A DNA stretch of 64,000 bases from JALZAA01 sp035938395 (GTDB lineage Bacteria; Actinomycetota; Acidimicrobiia; IMCC26256; JACDBD01): positions 27,310 through 91,309 of the forward strand of contig DASZGY010000071.1 of assembly GCA_035938395.1 (NCBI GenBank), written 5' to 3'. Shown one piece after another: positions 31,545 through 40,523 of this stretch. Numbering within the stretch: position 1 is the first letter of the stretch; each line of letters opens with the position of its first letter. The notes under the pieces were generated by a model. It searched no databases, had not been told where the DNA came from, and was given only the letters and a program-made list of their open reading frames with translations. Made by a program: the position numbers and the translations under genes.

Positions 31545-34016
31545 CTACGAGGGCGCGGGCGCCGGTGCCGGCTCGATGCGTTCGCGAGCGGCGGTGCGCT
31601 CGAGGATGTCCCCCTTGACCAGGCCGCGCGACACCCAGTTGCGACGGTCGGCCCACACGAGCATCGGCGGCAGCACGACGAGCGCGCTGAGCAGGGCGAC
31701 GGCCACGTTCATGGCCACGATGATCCCGAAGTCGCGCAGCAGCGGCAGCGACGACGTCGCGATGACCGCGACACCGGCGATCGCCGTGAGCGCCGACACG
31801 ATGAACGCCCGGCCGGTGCGGGACGCGGCCACCTCGACCGCCTCCTCGGGCGTCAACCCGCGGCGCCTTTCCTCCACGAACCGCAGCAGGATCAGCGACG
31901 TGAACTCCGTGCACGCGGCGACCACCAACGGGCCGCCCACCGCGGTGATGGGGCTCAGCTTGAGGCTGAACGCGAAGGCGACGAGCGACGCGGTGCCGAC
32001 CGCGATCAGCACCGGGACGAGCGAGAGCAGCGACCGGATCACGCTGCGGAGCCGCACGCTCAAGAAGAGGAACACGAACAGGATGGCGAGGTACGTGAGG
32101 AGGACGCGGTTCGCCTCGAGGTTGTCGAGCAGCCCGACGCCGACGACGGCGAGGCCGGATGGAGTGGCGCTCACGCCCGCCGGTGGGTGCACGGTGGTGC
32201 GGATCTCGCGCACGACCGCGGCCCGCCGCTGCAGCTCACTGGGGCCGGTGCGGAAGATGAGGTTCAACGCGTCCCCGTTGCTGCTGACGGTCGACTTCTT
32301 GACACCTGGTGGTGCGATGGCGCTGGCGGCGCGCACCTCCTCTCCCGTCGGCGCGACGTGCGTCGCGCCCGGCACGTCGTTCGTGATGTCGCTGACGGTC
32401 GTGACCATGCCGGCCGCCGTCAGGAGCGTGTCGGGATGCTCGGCGAGCTGCTTGGTGGTGAAGCGGTCCATGAAGTCGACGGTCTTGTCGTCGAACACGT
32501 TGCGCGACTGCACGAACATCCCGAGCTCGCTCGACGACCCCGTCTCCCGGTCCAGGGTGTGCAGGTCGTGGATCACCTGGGACTTCTGGTTGACCCACTT
32601 GATCGGGTCGGTCTGGAGCACCAACTTCCCCTCGACCAGGATGCCGCCGGCGAAGATGATCACGCTGGCAACGATCAGCGGGATGGCGATCCCGCCGGGC
32701 AAGCCGCCGAGCCACACGACCAGGCGGCCGAGCGGACCGGTCCGGAAGTCGCGGCCCTTGGTGGGGGACTTGTACTCGCGGATCCCCAGGAAGGCGAGTG
32801 GGGCGATGATGCTGCACAGGCAGATCACGGCGATGCCCACCGCCAAGAGGAGCCCGAACTGGCGGAGCATCGGAACCTTGGCGAAGCGCAGGGCGGCGAA
32901 GGCGAAGATGGCGTCGAAGGTGACGACGAGCAACGCCGGGCCCAGGTTGCGCGCGGTCTCCTGGATCGGATGTGCCTCGCGGTCGATGACCACCTCCTCC
33001 TCGACGCGCGCGTGCATCTGGATCGCGTAGTCGATGCCTATCCCGAGCATCACGGGGAGGCCGGCGATGGTCACGATGGTCAGCGGTATCCCGAGGTAGC
33101 CGGCGAGCCCGAACGCCCACACGATGCCGATGAGGATGACGGCCAGGGGGAGCAGTCGCCAGCGCACGTCGAACAGCACGAGCAGGATCACGATCATGAT
33201 GGCGACCGCGATCGCGCCCAGCGTCAGCATGCCGCCCGTGAGATAGTCGTTGATGTCCTTGAGCAGCACCGGCGCGCCCGTCGTGACCTCGGACGCGTTG
33301 GCGAACTTGAGGTGCTGGCCGGCGGCGACGACCTTGTCCGACGCGGCACCTTCGGTCGTGATCGACGCGTTGCCGACGAGGCGCGTCACCATCTGCGCGT
33401 GCCGGTCGTCGATGATGAACGTGCCCAGCCCCTTGCGGATCTTTCCCTGGTTGTTGTGCAGGAGGAAGTCGACCCACGCGGGATTGTCGAGCGTTCGGTC
33501 GGCCTGGGGGACGGCGTTCAGGCGCTGCAGCGTGGTCGTCGCGTCCGCGTTCCGCGCCGCCTGACCTTCGGGGGACGGGTCCCGAGCCGTTGCGCTGAGG
33601 AGCGCCTGGCCCGCGACGCTCTGGGTCGGATCGCCGGACGGGCTCTGCACCAGGCCGTTGCTGAACTCCATGATCGTGCGGGGACTGACGACACCGACGA
33701 TCCCTTTGCCCTTGCCCAGCTCGTCCTCGACGGCGCGCCACTTGGCCTGGTTCTCGGGCGTGAACAGCTCGTTGACCGTGTGGCCCTTGTCCATGGTGAC
33801 GAGCGTGAGCATCGCCTGGCCGCCGAAGAGCCGCTGGTAGGCGACGTTGTCCTTGTAGACGGTGTCGCTCTTGTTGAGGTAGCTGTCCTGGCCGGTCGAG
33901 AACTGGAGACGCGTGATGCCGAAGCCGAGGATCAGCGTGACGAGCAGCCCGATGACCGACACGAGCCCGGCGTGCTTGCCGAGCTCGACGGCGATGATTC
34001 TCCAGAACCGCTCCAC
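31545..34016 (-). CDS. MMPL/RND-family transporter
   Basis: The 823-residue product has the RND layout: TM1, a first large extracytoplasmic loop (about 35-225), TM2-6 with GIGIDYAIQMHARVEEE (the proton-relay Asp-Tyr pair in TM4), TM7, a second loop, and TM8-12 with LVVAACTEFTSLILLRFVEE. It likely moves a lipid or hydrophobic compound across the membrane, as MmpL and HpnN proteins do. GTG 34016 is chosen because GGGGGGAGAG precedes it; a TTG at 34055 is possible. It is the only RND protein in the window. Confidence 0.9.
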   Translation of the reverse strand: MERFWRIIAVELGKHAGLVSVIGLLVTLILGFGITRLQFSTGQDSYLNKSDTVYKDNVAYQRLFGGQAMLTLVTMDKGHTVNELFTPENQAKWRAVEDELGKGKGIVGVVSPRTIMEFSNGLVQSPSGDPTQSVAGQALLSATARDPSPEGQAARNADATTTLQRLNAVPQADRTLDNPAWVDFLLHNNQGKIRKGLGTFIIDDRHAQMVTRLVGNASITTEGAASDKVVAAGQHLKFANASEVTTGAPVLLKDINDYLTGGMLTLGAIAVAIMIVILLVLFDVRWRLLPLAVILIGIVWAFGLAGYLGIPLTIVTIAGLPVMLGIGIDYAIQMHARVEEEVVIDREAHPIQETARNLGPALLVVTFDAIFAFAALRFAKVPMLRQFGLLLAVGIAVICLCSIIAPLAFLGIREYKSPTKGRDFRTGPLGRLVVWLGGLPGGIAIPLIVASVIIFAGGILVEGKLVLQTDPIKWVNQKSQVIHDLHTLDRETGSSSELGMFVQSRNVFDDKTVDFMDRFTTKQLAEHPDTLLTAAGMVTTVSDITNDVPGATHVAPTGEEVRAASAIAPPGVKKSTVSSNGDALNLIFRTGPSELQRRAAVVREIRTTVHPPAGVSATPSGLAVVGVGLLDNLEANRVLLTYLAILFVFLFLSVRLRSVIRSLLSLVPVLIAVGTASLVAFAFSLKLSPITAVGGPLVVAACTEFTSLILLRFVEERRRGLTPEEAVEVAASRTGRAFIVSALTAIAGVAVIATSSLPLLRDFGIIVAMNVAVALLSALVVLPPMLVWADRRNWVSRGLVKGDILERTAARERIEPAPAPAPS

Positions 34017-34137
34017 GGCGCTCTCTCCCCCCTGCCGGAAGCTCGCGGCTGACAATACTCATATGGGCGCCTGGCGTCGTCGCGAGACTGACGGCCGATG
34101 ACGTACTCGCTGCGGCGGCAGCCGACGTCGCCGGGCA

Positions 34138-34815
34138 TCACCACAGGGTCGGGAGCAGGATGATCTGCACGACTCCGTAGAGGAGGAATGCGCCTCCCAA
34201 TGTGAGGATGCCGATCCGCAGTCGCTCCGTCGAGATCCGCAACGAGATCCCGGCGAAGAACAGCACCGATGCGAAGAACACCGTCGTGAGGACGTATTCG
34301 TCGGCATGGTCCCGCGCCGTGGAGCCGTCCTCGAGGAGGTGGTCGGCTTCCGACTCGAGGTTGGTGGCACGCTGGGCCTCGGCCTGGTGGTACTGGGGCA
34401 TCTTCAGCGGCGTGGGGATCGCGTTCGGGTTGTTGAGCGGATCCTGTGTCAGCCACGCGTCGAACGCGGTGCGGAGCGCGCCCCGGAAATGGTCGGCGTG
34501 GAGGTTGGCAAGCGTCTGGTCGCCCGTGGTCTCCAGATCGAGCCAGCGTTCGAAGTCGGCGAGGTCCTGGACGCGGTCTTCGCCGGCGCGGGCCACCGCT
34601 CGGGTCGACTTCGCGTGCAACGCGGCGGCCAGGGCGAAGTTGTGGGCCTCCCGGCCACTCCAGCGGGCGGCCTGATAGCCGCTCCAGGCCGTGCCGATCA
34701 CTGCCGCCGACAGCAGGACGATCGCCAGGACCTCGAAGATTCGCTCGCGGCCCGTGCCTGCGTACCCCGGTTCTTGCAGCTCCTCGGGCACGTGTTGGTG
34801 GATATGTTCCGACAT
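34138..34815 (-). CDS. Membrane protein of unknown function (three predicted TMs)
   Basis: The 225-residue product has a TM near 27-47 (VLAIVLLSAAVIGTAWSGY), a helical soluble region with ARWSGREAHNFALAAALHAK, and two TMs at the C-terminus (VLTTVFFASVLFFAGISL and GILTLGGAFLLYGVVQIILL). Its layout matches small actinobacterial DUF4337-like membrane proteins, but I am not certain of the family. It lies 13 bases downstream of the DUF1345 gene on the same strand, so the two are probably cotranscribed. Confidence 0.65.
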   Translation of the reverse strand: MSEHIHQHVPEELQEPGYAGTGRERIFEVLAIVLLSAAVIGTAWSGYQAARWSGREAHNFALAAALHAKSTRAVARAGEDRVQDLADFERWLDLETTGDQTLANLHADHFRGALRTAFDAWLTQDPLNNPNAIPTPLKMPQYHQAEAQRATNLESEADHLLEDGSTARDHADEYVLTTVFFASVLFFAGISLRISTERLRIGILTLGGAFLLYGVVQIILLPTLW

Positions 34816-34828
34816 GCGAGCGCGGAGG

Positions 34829-35503
34829 CTATTGGAAGATTGCCGCGACGATGTTGATCGTGACCGCCAGGATCACGGCGCCGAACAGATACGCCAGGAG
34901 AGAGTGCGCCAGAACCGTGCGTCGGACCATCCGATGGGTGATATCGGTGTCGGAAACCTGGAACGTCATGCCGACGACGAAGGCCACATACGCGAAGTCC
35001 CGGTAGTCCGGCCGGTAATCCTGCCCCGACTTGAAGTCGATCCCACCGACCGGCGGGCGTGCGTAGAACTCGTGGGCGTACCGCAACGCATACACGGTGT
35101 GCACGCTCGCCCACGACAGGACCACTGTCGCCACCGCCGCCAGGATGAGCGTGAAGTGGCCGCTGGCGGTCCCGGCCTGACTGGCCTTGAGCAGATCGAA
35201 GCCGACGCCCACCAGGCTCACGACGGACGCGGACACCAGCAACAGCTGCGCCGACAACCGGCTGTCGTCCTCCCGGGTGGCGAACCTCTGGGTCTCCTCG
35301 GGATCGAACCGTCCGGCGCTCGTCCAGACCCAGGCGACGAACAGCGCCGCCGCGACGTCCCACCCGATGAGCGTGGACAGCTGCCACGGCGCGAACCACG
35401 CCATCACGAACCCCGCTGCGACGCCCACGGTGGCGACGAGCATCACCCGCGTACGAGATGACACGGCCCACAGCAGCGCAACGTGGCGTTGTTGACGGAC
35501 CAC
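34829..35503 (-). CDS. DUF1345 family membrane protein
   Basis: The 224-residue product has about five TMs and the DUF1345 hallmarks: LIGWDVAAALFVAWVW, LSWASVHTVYALRYAHEFY, DFKSGQDYRPDYRDFAYVAFVVGMTFQVSDTD. The function of the family is unknown; members look like small channels or sensors. It is the upstream partner of the membrane protein at 34138-34815 and lies 12 bases after the stop of the lipoprotein gene at 35516, all on one strand. Confidence 0.88.
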   Translation of the reverse strand: MVRQQRHVALLWAVSSRTRVMLVATVGVAAGFVMAWFAPWQLSTLIGWDVAAALFVAWVWTSAGRFDPEETQRFATREDDSRLSAQLLLVSASVVSLVGVGFDLLKASQAGTASGHFTLILAAVATVVLSWASVHTVYALRYAHEFYARPPVGGIDFKSGQDYRPDYRDFAYVAFVVGMTFQVSDTDITHRMVRRTVLAHSLLAYLFGAVILAVTINIVAAIFQ

Positions 35504-35515
35504 TCGCGCCGAACG

Positions 35516-36769
35516 TTAGTGGTGTCCGCGGCGAGGGATCCGGATGGCCGCGAACCGGGGGCCGTACGTGGCGGCGACCGGGTCGACGAGGTGGTCGAGG
35601 TCGGCGGCGCGACTGTTGAGGTTCCAGCTCACCAGCAGCCGCTTGCCGGCAAGATCGATCTCGGGGTGGGACGCTGCCAGGTACGTGAACTCGTTCGGCC
35701 GGCCCGTCGTGGGTGCGGCGACGAGCGGTCCGGTCGGGCGCCACGGTCCCTGCGGCGCGGCGGCGGACCAACCGATGAGCGCGGTGCCGTCGAACTCGCG
35801 GTCCTTGGCGATCGCGAGCCAGCGGCCGTCCTCGAGGCGCGCCACCGACGCGTTGTTGAACGGCGGAGCCGTGATCACAGGTGTGGCCCGACCCTGGTCG
35901 CGGGTCCAGCGGCGGCCGCTGCGGAACTGCCACCGCCCGCCGAGGTCGCGGGCGCGGACGCGGGCCAGATACGTCGAGGGGCCGGCGATGTAATCGCGCC
36001 CGAAGAGATAGAGCCAGCCGCCGTCGGCGACCACCGACGAACCCCAGAGCCGCTCCTGGTGCGGGAGCGGTCGTACGCCGACGAGTGCGAGGTCGGCGCG
36101 TCGGAGTTGCACGACGTCCATGCCGACGGCCCCGAAGTCGAAGACGCCGGGCCCCGTGCGCCGCACGCGGGTGACGAAGACGTCGACGACGCGGCCGTGC
36201 GTGCCGCCCGGCACGACGCCGCCCGCCGGCCACCAGAAGTCGTCAGAGCCCGCGATGGTCAGCCATCCGGCGCCGGCCGTCCCGACGAGGTCGACGCAGC
36301 CGCCCGTCTGCACGAACGCGCTGTTGTGTTGGAGCCTCGCCCCGGCCGGGATGCCGCCGTCGGGCGGTCGGGCGCCGGTCCAGGTGTCGCCGAACAGCCA
36401 CAGCACCCTGCCGTCGCGCAGATCGACCGACGCCGGGAGGTCGGCGGTGATCCAGCCGTCGGTGCGGTTGGTCGTCATCGCGCTGAAGAACGCGGGCGCA
36501 TCGGCGCGCTGACGCGCGCACGGTCGCCGGTCGGCTGCGACCGCCGGCCCGCGCCCGGCGACGACGGGCTTCGCACGCGGACGCGCGGCGCCGCTGTCGC
36601 TTCGGCACGCGCCCGCGGTGATCAGCGCCAGCAGAACGGCGCCGAGCGTTCCTTTGCGCAGCGCGATGACAGCCGGGATCGAGCTCTTCGAACGCCGCAA
36701 CCGGCTGCGGATCGTAGCGCCGGCGGTCGTCGGCGAACTCGCCGGCCGGAAGGCCCGCCGGTGATGCAT
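35516..36769 (-). CDS. Lipoprotein with DUF4185/DUF5005-like glycosidase-like propeller
   Basis: The 417-residue product has a late lipoprotein-like signal (GAVLLALITAGAC, Cys about residue 55) and then beta-strand repeats: DGRVLWLFGDTWTG, LQHNSAFVQTGG, RLWGSSVVADGGWLYLFG, ARLEDGRWLAIAKD, RPNEFTYLAASHPE. The FGDTW motif is typical of propeller proteins distantly related to glycosidases. It is probably anchored on the outer side of the membrane. ATG 36769 is used; enzymatic activity is unproven for this family. Confidence 0.7.
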   Translation of the reverse strand: MHHRRAFRPASSPTTAGATIRSRLRRSKSSIPAVIALRKGTLGAVLLALITAGACRSDSGAARPRAKPVVAGRGPAVAADRRPCARQRADAPAFFSAMTTNRTDGWITADLPASVDLRDGRVLWLFGDTWTGARPPDGGIPAGARLQHNSAFVQTGGCVDLVGTAGAGWLTIAGSDDFWWPAGGVVPGGTHGRVVDVFVTRVRRTGPGVFDFGAVGMDVVQLRRADLALVGVRPLPHQERLWGSSVVADGGWLYLFGRDYIAGPSTYLARVRARDLGGRWQFRSGRRWTRDQGRATPVITAPPFNNASVARLEDGRWLAIAKDREFDGTALIGWSAAAPQGPWRPTGPLVAAPTTGRPNEFTYLAASHPEIDLAGKRLLVSWNLNSRAADLDHLVDPVAATYGPRFAAIRIPRRGHH

Positions 36770-36828
36770 CAACTCGTGGGTTTCCGGGTATGTCCCAGGG
36801 AGTCTCCGTTCGAGAGGAGCTGATCGCC

Positions 36829-37248
36829 GTGGCGAAGTTGGACGTGAGTCTGGACGTGGGGGACGCGCACGAGCTTGCGGAGCAGGCGGGCCGGAAGCTC
36901 GCCGCGACAACCCATGAAGTCGTTGCCGAGGGGCGAAAACGGCTCGGCCGGAGGGCGAAGAAGCGGGCACGGAAGCTGGAGCAGCGGGTCACCGAAGCGG
37001 CGAAGCGGCTGCCGGTCGACACGCCCGTGGACCGCAGGCGGCGCCGCCGGACGGCGGGTCGCGCGGCTCTGATCGTGCGAGTGGTCCTCGCAACCGCGGT
37101 CCTGGCCGCCGTCTACGCCTCGTGGCGAGCGCGCAACCGGCGCATGGGCACGGCCGAGGACGGGCCGGCACCCGACGCGTTCGGTGCCGCGATGGACGCG
37201 TCCGACGACGGCGAGCACGCCTCGGCGACGACCCACTCCGAGGGGTGA
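36829..37248 (+). CDS. Small membrane protein of unknown function
   Basis: The 139-residue product starts at GTG 36829 after GAGAGGAG; an ATG at 36790 has no ribosome site. Residues 1-75 are helical and very basic (RKRLGRRAKKRARKLEQRV). One TM follows (AALIVRVVLATAVLAAVYA), and the C-terminus is acidic. No family is recognised. It precedes the bactofilin-like gene at 37362 on the same strand, but that gene seems to have its own promoter. Confidence 0.55.
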   Translation: MAKLDVSLDVGDAHELAEQAGRKLAATTHEVVAEGRKRLGRRAKKRARKLEQRVTEAAKRLPVDTPVDRRRRRRTAGRAALIVRVVLATAVLAAVYASWRARNRRMGTAEDGPAPDAFGAAMDASDDGEHASATTHSEG

Positions 37249-37349
37249 CCACTCGCACCTCGTTCCAGGCGCGTCCGCGGCCCGGAAGGTAAGAAGCGCG
37301 TCGCTCGCGCGCCCCGGCGCGCATCCCCGAAATTCGCATTGCCCACGGT

Positions 37350-37355
37350 TACGAT
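37350..37355 (+). promoter_or_regulatory. -10 box TACGAT, leaderless promoter
   Basis: TACGAT ends 6 bases before ATG 37362; no ribosome site lies between. Confidence 0.42.
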
Positions 37356-37361
37356 CGCTCC

Positions 37362-38858
37362 ATGCGCTGTCGAGTCCTCGCGGCGACAGCCGTTGTCTTC
37401 GTCTTCGTGCTGGCGAGCGCACATGCAGCCGGCGCCCAGGTCGGCGGCGGGGACCAGGACCCCGGCCGGCGCATCAGCGTCACCGGCGGGCTGGTCGTGG
37501 CGGCCGGCGAATCTGTCCGCGGGCCCGCGGTATCCGCCAATGGGCCCGCCCGCATCGACGGCCGCGTGAACGGCGCCGTGTACGTGGGACGAGGCGACCT
37601 GATCGTCTCTGGGCGCGTGACCGGCGACGCACTCGTGCTGGACGGCGACGCGTTCATCAGCGGACGCGTCGACGGCAGCGTGACCGTGCTCAACGGGAAG
37701 GCGACGGTCCGGCGCGGCGCGGACATCCGAGGCGACGTCGCCTCGCGCACGGCCCCGACCGCGGCGCGCAACACGGTCCGCGGCCACGTGCAGAAGCTTG
37801 ACGTCAACAGTCTCTTCGCCGGGTTCGTCGTGGTCATCCTGGCGGTGCTGTGGGTGGCGGTCACGCTGTCGACGGCGGTGCTGGGGCTGCTGTTCGTCTG
37901 GTTGTTCCCCCGCGCCGCCGACGCCGTCGTCGTCGCCGGAAGACGCATCTGGGCGTCGTTCTTCCTCGGGCTGTTCCTCGGGGTCCTTCTTCCGATCCTC
38001 GGCGTGGTCATCATTGCGAGCGTCGTCGGCATTCCCCTCGGCGTGGCGGTCCTCGGGACGCTCGCGGTGCTCATCCCTCTCGGCTACGTCGCCAGCGCGC
38101 TGATCTTCGGGCGGCTCATGGTCCACGGGAGCGGCACGAGCGGGCGGATCGGCGCGTTCTTCGCCGGATTCGGGATCCTGCGCTTCGGCGCCCTCGTGCC
38201 CGGCCTCGGGTTCGTCATCGGGTTCTTCCTGTCGACCTACGGGTTCGGAGCGGTCATCATCGCCGCCTGGCGCGCCGGCCGGCGCAGCGTCGGCGCCGAC
38301 GAACTGCAGCCTGAGTACGCGGGGACCCCCCCGCCGGTGTACGAGGAGCTGCTGGCGCCCGCCTCGATGCGGCGGCGGAGGCCACCGGCCCGGAAGAGCA
38401 ACGCCAGGAAGTCACGCGCCAAGAAAGCACCCGCAAAGAAGCGCGCCACGCGCGCCAAAGCGGGTGGCACGAAGCGATCGACCGGAACGAGGCCGCGGCG
38501 GGCAACAGCCAGGAAGACTGGTCCGCGAAAGACCACGGCGAAGAAGCGGACCACACGCGCAAAGGCGGCTCCGCGTAAGAGCACGGCGAAGAAGAAGCGT
38601 CGAGCCGGTGCGAACGCAGCGAAGAAGAAGCGTCCGGCGCGCGCGACAAACTCCGCCCGCACGAACGCGGCGAAGAGGACGGCCAAGCGACCGGCGCGCG
38701 CGACCGCCGCCAAGAAGCGGCCCACCGCTGCGAAGCAGACGGCGAAGAAGAGGGGCGCGGCGAACAAGTCGCGAGCCCCCAGGAAGCGCGCGTCGAAGAA
38801 GGCACCGGCGCGGAAGGCCCGCCCGAGCAAGGCTCGGGCACGCGCCGCTCGCGGCTAA
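37362..38858 (+). CDS. Bactofilin-like membrane protein with histone-like Lys/Arg/Ala tail
   Basis: The 498-residue product has four parts. A signal peptide (VLAATAVVFVFVLASAHAAGA) comes first. A short beta-helix of the polymer-forming (bactofilin-like) type follows (about 35-135, repeats such as ARIDGRVNGAVYVG, LIVSGRVTGDALVL). Then come about five TMs (150-315). The last 163 residues (from 336) are almost only Lys, Arg, Ala, Thr, Ser and Pro (KKAPAKKRATRAK, RKSTAKKKRRA), like histone H1, Hc1 or the HupB tail. By the positive-inside rule the tail would be cytoplasmic. The gene at 60250 is a paralogue without the tail. Confidence 0.82.
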   Translation: MRCRVLAATAVVFVFVLASAHAAGAQVGGGDQDPGRRISVTGGLVVAAGESVRGPAVSANGPARIDGRVNGAVYVGRGDLIVSGRVTGDALVLDGDAFISGRVDGSVTVLNGKATVRRGADIRGDVASRTAPTAARNTVRGHVQKLDVNSLFAGFVVVILAVLWVAVTLSTAVLGLLFVWLFPRAADAVVVAGRRIWASFFLGLFLGVLLPILGVVIIASVVGIPLGVAVLGTLAVLIPLGYVASALIFGRLMVHGSGTSGRIGAFFAGFGILRFGALVPGLGFVIGFFLSTYGFGAVIIAAWRAGRRSVGADELQPEYAGTPPPVYEELLAPASMRRRRPPARKSNARKSRAKKAPAKKRATRAKAGGTKRSTGTRPRRATARKTGPRKTTAKKRTTRAKAAPRKSTAKKKRRAGANAAKKKRPARATNSARTNAAKRTAKRPARATAAKKRPTAAKQTAKKRGAANKSRAPRKRASKKAPARKARPSKARARAARG

Positions 38859-38887
38859 TCAATCGAAGCGGTCGCGCACGAGGCGGA

Positions 38888-38893
38888 TACGCT
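38888..38893 (+). promoter_or_regulatory. -10 box TACGCT of the prephenate dehydrogenase gene
   Basis: TACGCT ends 9 bases before ATG 38903 with no Shine-Dalgarno. Confidence 0.38.
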
Positions 38894-38902
38894 CCGACCG
38901 AC

Positions 38903-39697
38903 ATGCGCTTCGAGACGTTCGGCATCGTCGGCTACGGCCACTTCGGGCAGTTCCTCGCCGCTTCGCTGGCGCGGTTCGGAAAGGTCCTCGCCTACGACGC
39001 CGACGACGCGAAGCTCGAACACACGACGGAAGGCGTGCGATCGGCTCCACCCGAGGAGGTGGCGGCGGCGGACGTCGTCATCCTCGCGGTGCCCTTCGCG
39101 GCGCTCGCCGACGTCCTGCGCGAGCTCCGGGATCTGCTCGGCAGCGACACCGTCGTGATGGACGTGGTCTCGACCAAGGAGCGGGCCGGCAAGCTGCTCG
39201 AGGAGATCCTCCCGCCCGAGGCCAACCTGCTGGCCACACATCCGCTCTTCGGACCGCCCTCGATGGCGCGGATCGAGCCCGGCCTGCGACTGGTCGTGAC
39301 GGCCGAGCGAGGTCCGGCGGCGGCCGGCTTCCGGGGGTTCCTCGAAGAGGTGGTCGGGCTGGAAGTGGTGTCGATCCCGCCGGACGAGCACGACCGCGCG
39401 ATGGCGTACATGCAGTCACTCCCGTTCTTCATCGCACGAGCGCTCGTGTCGATCGACCTGTTGGAGCTGAAGCACCGGGATGTGCTCGCCATCCCGTCGT
39501 TCGAGAAGCTGGCCGAGATCGCCTTCATCGAGCAGCAGCACACGGTCGACATGTTCGACACGAGCCAGATCAGCAATCCGTACGCCGACGAAGCCCGCCG
39601 CCAGTTCGTGTCGGCACTCCAAGAGCTACAGGCCGAGATCGAAGCCCACCGGGCGGGAGAGTCCGCGCCCGACGGCTCAGGAAGCGCCGCGGGCTAA
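38903..39697 (+). CDS. tyrA: Prephenate/arogenate dehydrogenase
   Basis: The 264-residue product has an N-terminal Rossmann fold with GIVGYGHFGQF and Asp33-type NAD specificity (AYDADDAKL), DVVILAVPFAALADVL, DVVSTKERA, and the substrate-binding segment LATHPLFGPPS. The helical C-terminal dimerisation domain contains AYMQSLPFFIARAL. It oxidatively decarboxylates prephenate or arogenate in tyrosine synthesis; the actual substrate cannot be told by eye. It has no ACT or chorismate mutase domain. Its stop overlaps the convergent SDR gene by 4 bp. Confidence 0.85.
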   Translation: MRFETFGIVGYGHFGQFLAASLARFGKVLAYDADDAKLEHTTEGVRSAPPEEVAAADVVILAVPFAALADVLRELRDLLGSDTVVMDVVSTKERAGKLLEEILPPEANLLATHPLFGPPSMARIEPGLRLVVTAERGPAAAGFRGFLEEVVGLEVVSIPPDEHDRAMAYMQSLPFFIARALVSIDLLELKHRDVLAIPSFEKLAEIAFIEQQHTVDMFDTSQISNPYADEARRQFVSALQELQAEIEAHRAGESAPDGSGSAAG

Positions 39698-40512
39698 CGA
39701 AGGGCCGTCAGGCCGCCGTCGACCACCAGCGTCTGGCCGGTGATGTAGCTCGCCTCGTCCGAGAGCAGGAACACCGTCGCGTAGGCGATCTCCCATGCCG
39801 TCCCCTGACGCTGGAGCGGCACGGGCGTTCGATTCCGCGACGGCCGTCCCGCTGACGCAGCTCGGCCGATGGGCGTGTCGATGAGGCCGGGCGCGACGAG
39901 GTTGGCCCGGATCCCGCGGCGCGCCCCTTCGTGCGCGACATGCCGGCACAGCCCGCCGAGCGCCGCCTTCGACGTGTCGTATGCGGGCAGGCTGCTCCCC
40001 GGCGTGATGCCGGCGATCGAGCTGATGAACACCACCGCGGCGCCCTCGACGAGGTTCGGCAGGGCCGCCTGACACACGAGGAAGTGCGCCCGAACGTTGA
40101 CGGCGAAGGTCCTGTCCCAATCCTCCACGCTGGTGCCCTCGAGGCGGCGACCCTCGCCGATGCCGACGTTCAGCACCAGCCCGTCGAGCGCGCCCAGGCG
40201 GGCCTCGGCGCCGGCGACGACCGCCGCGCAGTCCTCGGGGCGGGTGACGTCGGCCACGAGCACCTCGGCGCTCCCGCCGGCCGCGGTGATGAGCTCCGCC
40301 GTCGCGAGCGCGGCGGCCTCGTCGCGATCGGCGCAGGCGACCATGGCCCCTTCGCGCGCTGCGAGCGTGGAGATCGCCCGGCCGTTGCCGATCGGCGCGT
40401 CGGGATCGTCGGTGTGTCGTGTGCCGGCGCCGACGACGAGGAGCCGCCGTCCGGCGAGGCGGCCCCGACCCGGCGCGCGTCCGGCGGCTTCGTCGGGCAG
40501 CTCGGCGTCCAT
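39694..40512 (-). CDS. Short-chain dehydrogenase/reductase
   Basis: The 272-residue product has a variant cofactor loop in which GAGT is followed by an insertion (VVGAGTRHTDDPDAPIGNGRAI), as in one actinobacterial SDR subfamily. It has VADVTRPED, LNVGIGEG, catalytic Ser (FISSIAG) and Y-x-x-x-K (YDTSKAA), and the C-terminal TGQTLVVDGG. It reduces or oxidises an unknown alcohol/ketone with NAD(P). Start ATG 40512 is used. It lies 11 bases downstream of a carboxymuconolactone decarboxylase-like gene on the same strand, likely an operon. Confidence 0.9.
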   Translation of the reverse strand: MDAELPDEAAGRAPGRGRLAGRRLLVVGAGTRHTDDPDAPIGNGRAISTLAAREGAMVACADRDEAAALATAELITAAGGSAEVLVADVTRPEDCAAVVAGAEARLGALDGLVLNVGIGEGRRLEGTSVEDWDRTFAVNVRAHFLVCQAALPNLVEGAAVVFISSIAGITPGSSLPAYDTSKAALGGLCRHVAHEGARRGIRANLVAPGLIDTPIGRAASAGRPSRNRTPVPLQRQGTAWEIAYATVFLLSDEASYITGQTLVVDGGLTALR

Positions 40513-40523
40513 GGAGACGCGGC

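Noticed and set aside
31449..34052. Very long open frames antisense to real genes (also 4673-6292 and 7726-8949)
   Set aside because: They arise from high GC with biased third positions; composition is Arg/Asp/Glu/His-rich and unlike proteins, while the opposite strand encodes clear families.
38367..38858. Repeat-like AAGAAG/GCGAAG tract that could be a tandem repeat or CRISPR-like array
   Set aside because: Units are irregular and in codon phase; it encodes the Lys/Arg/Ala tail of the bactofilin-like protein.
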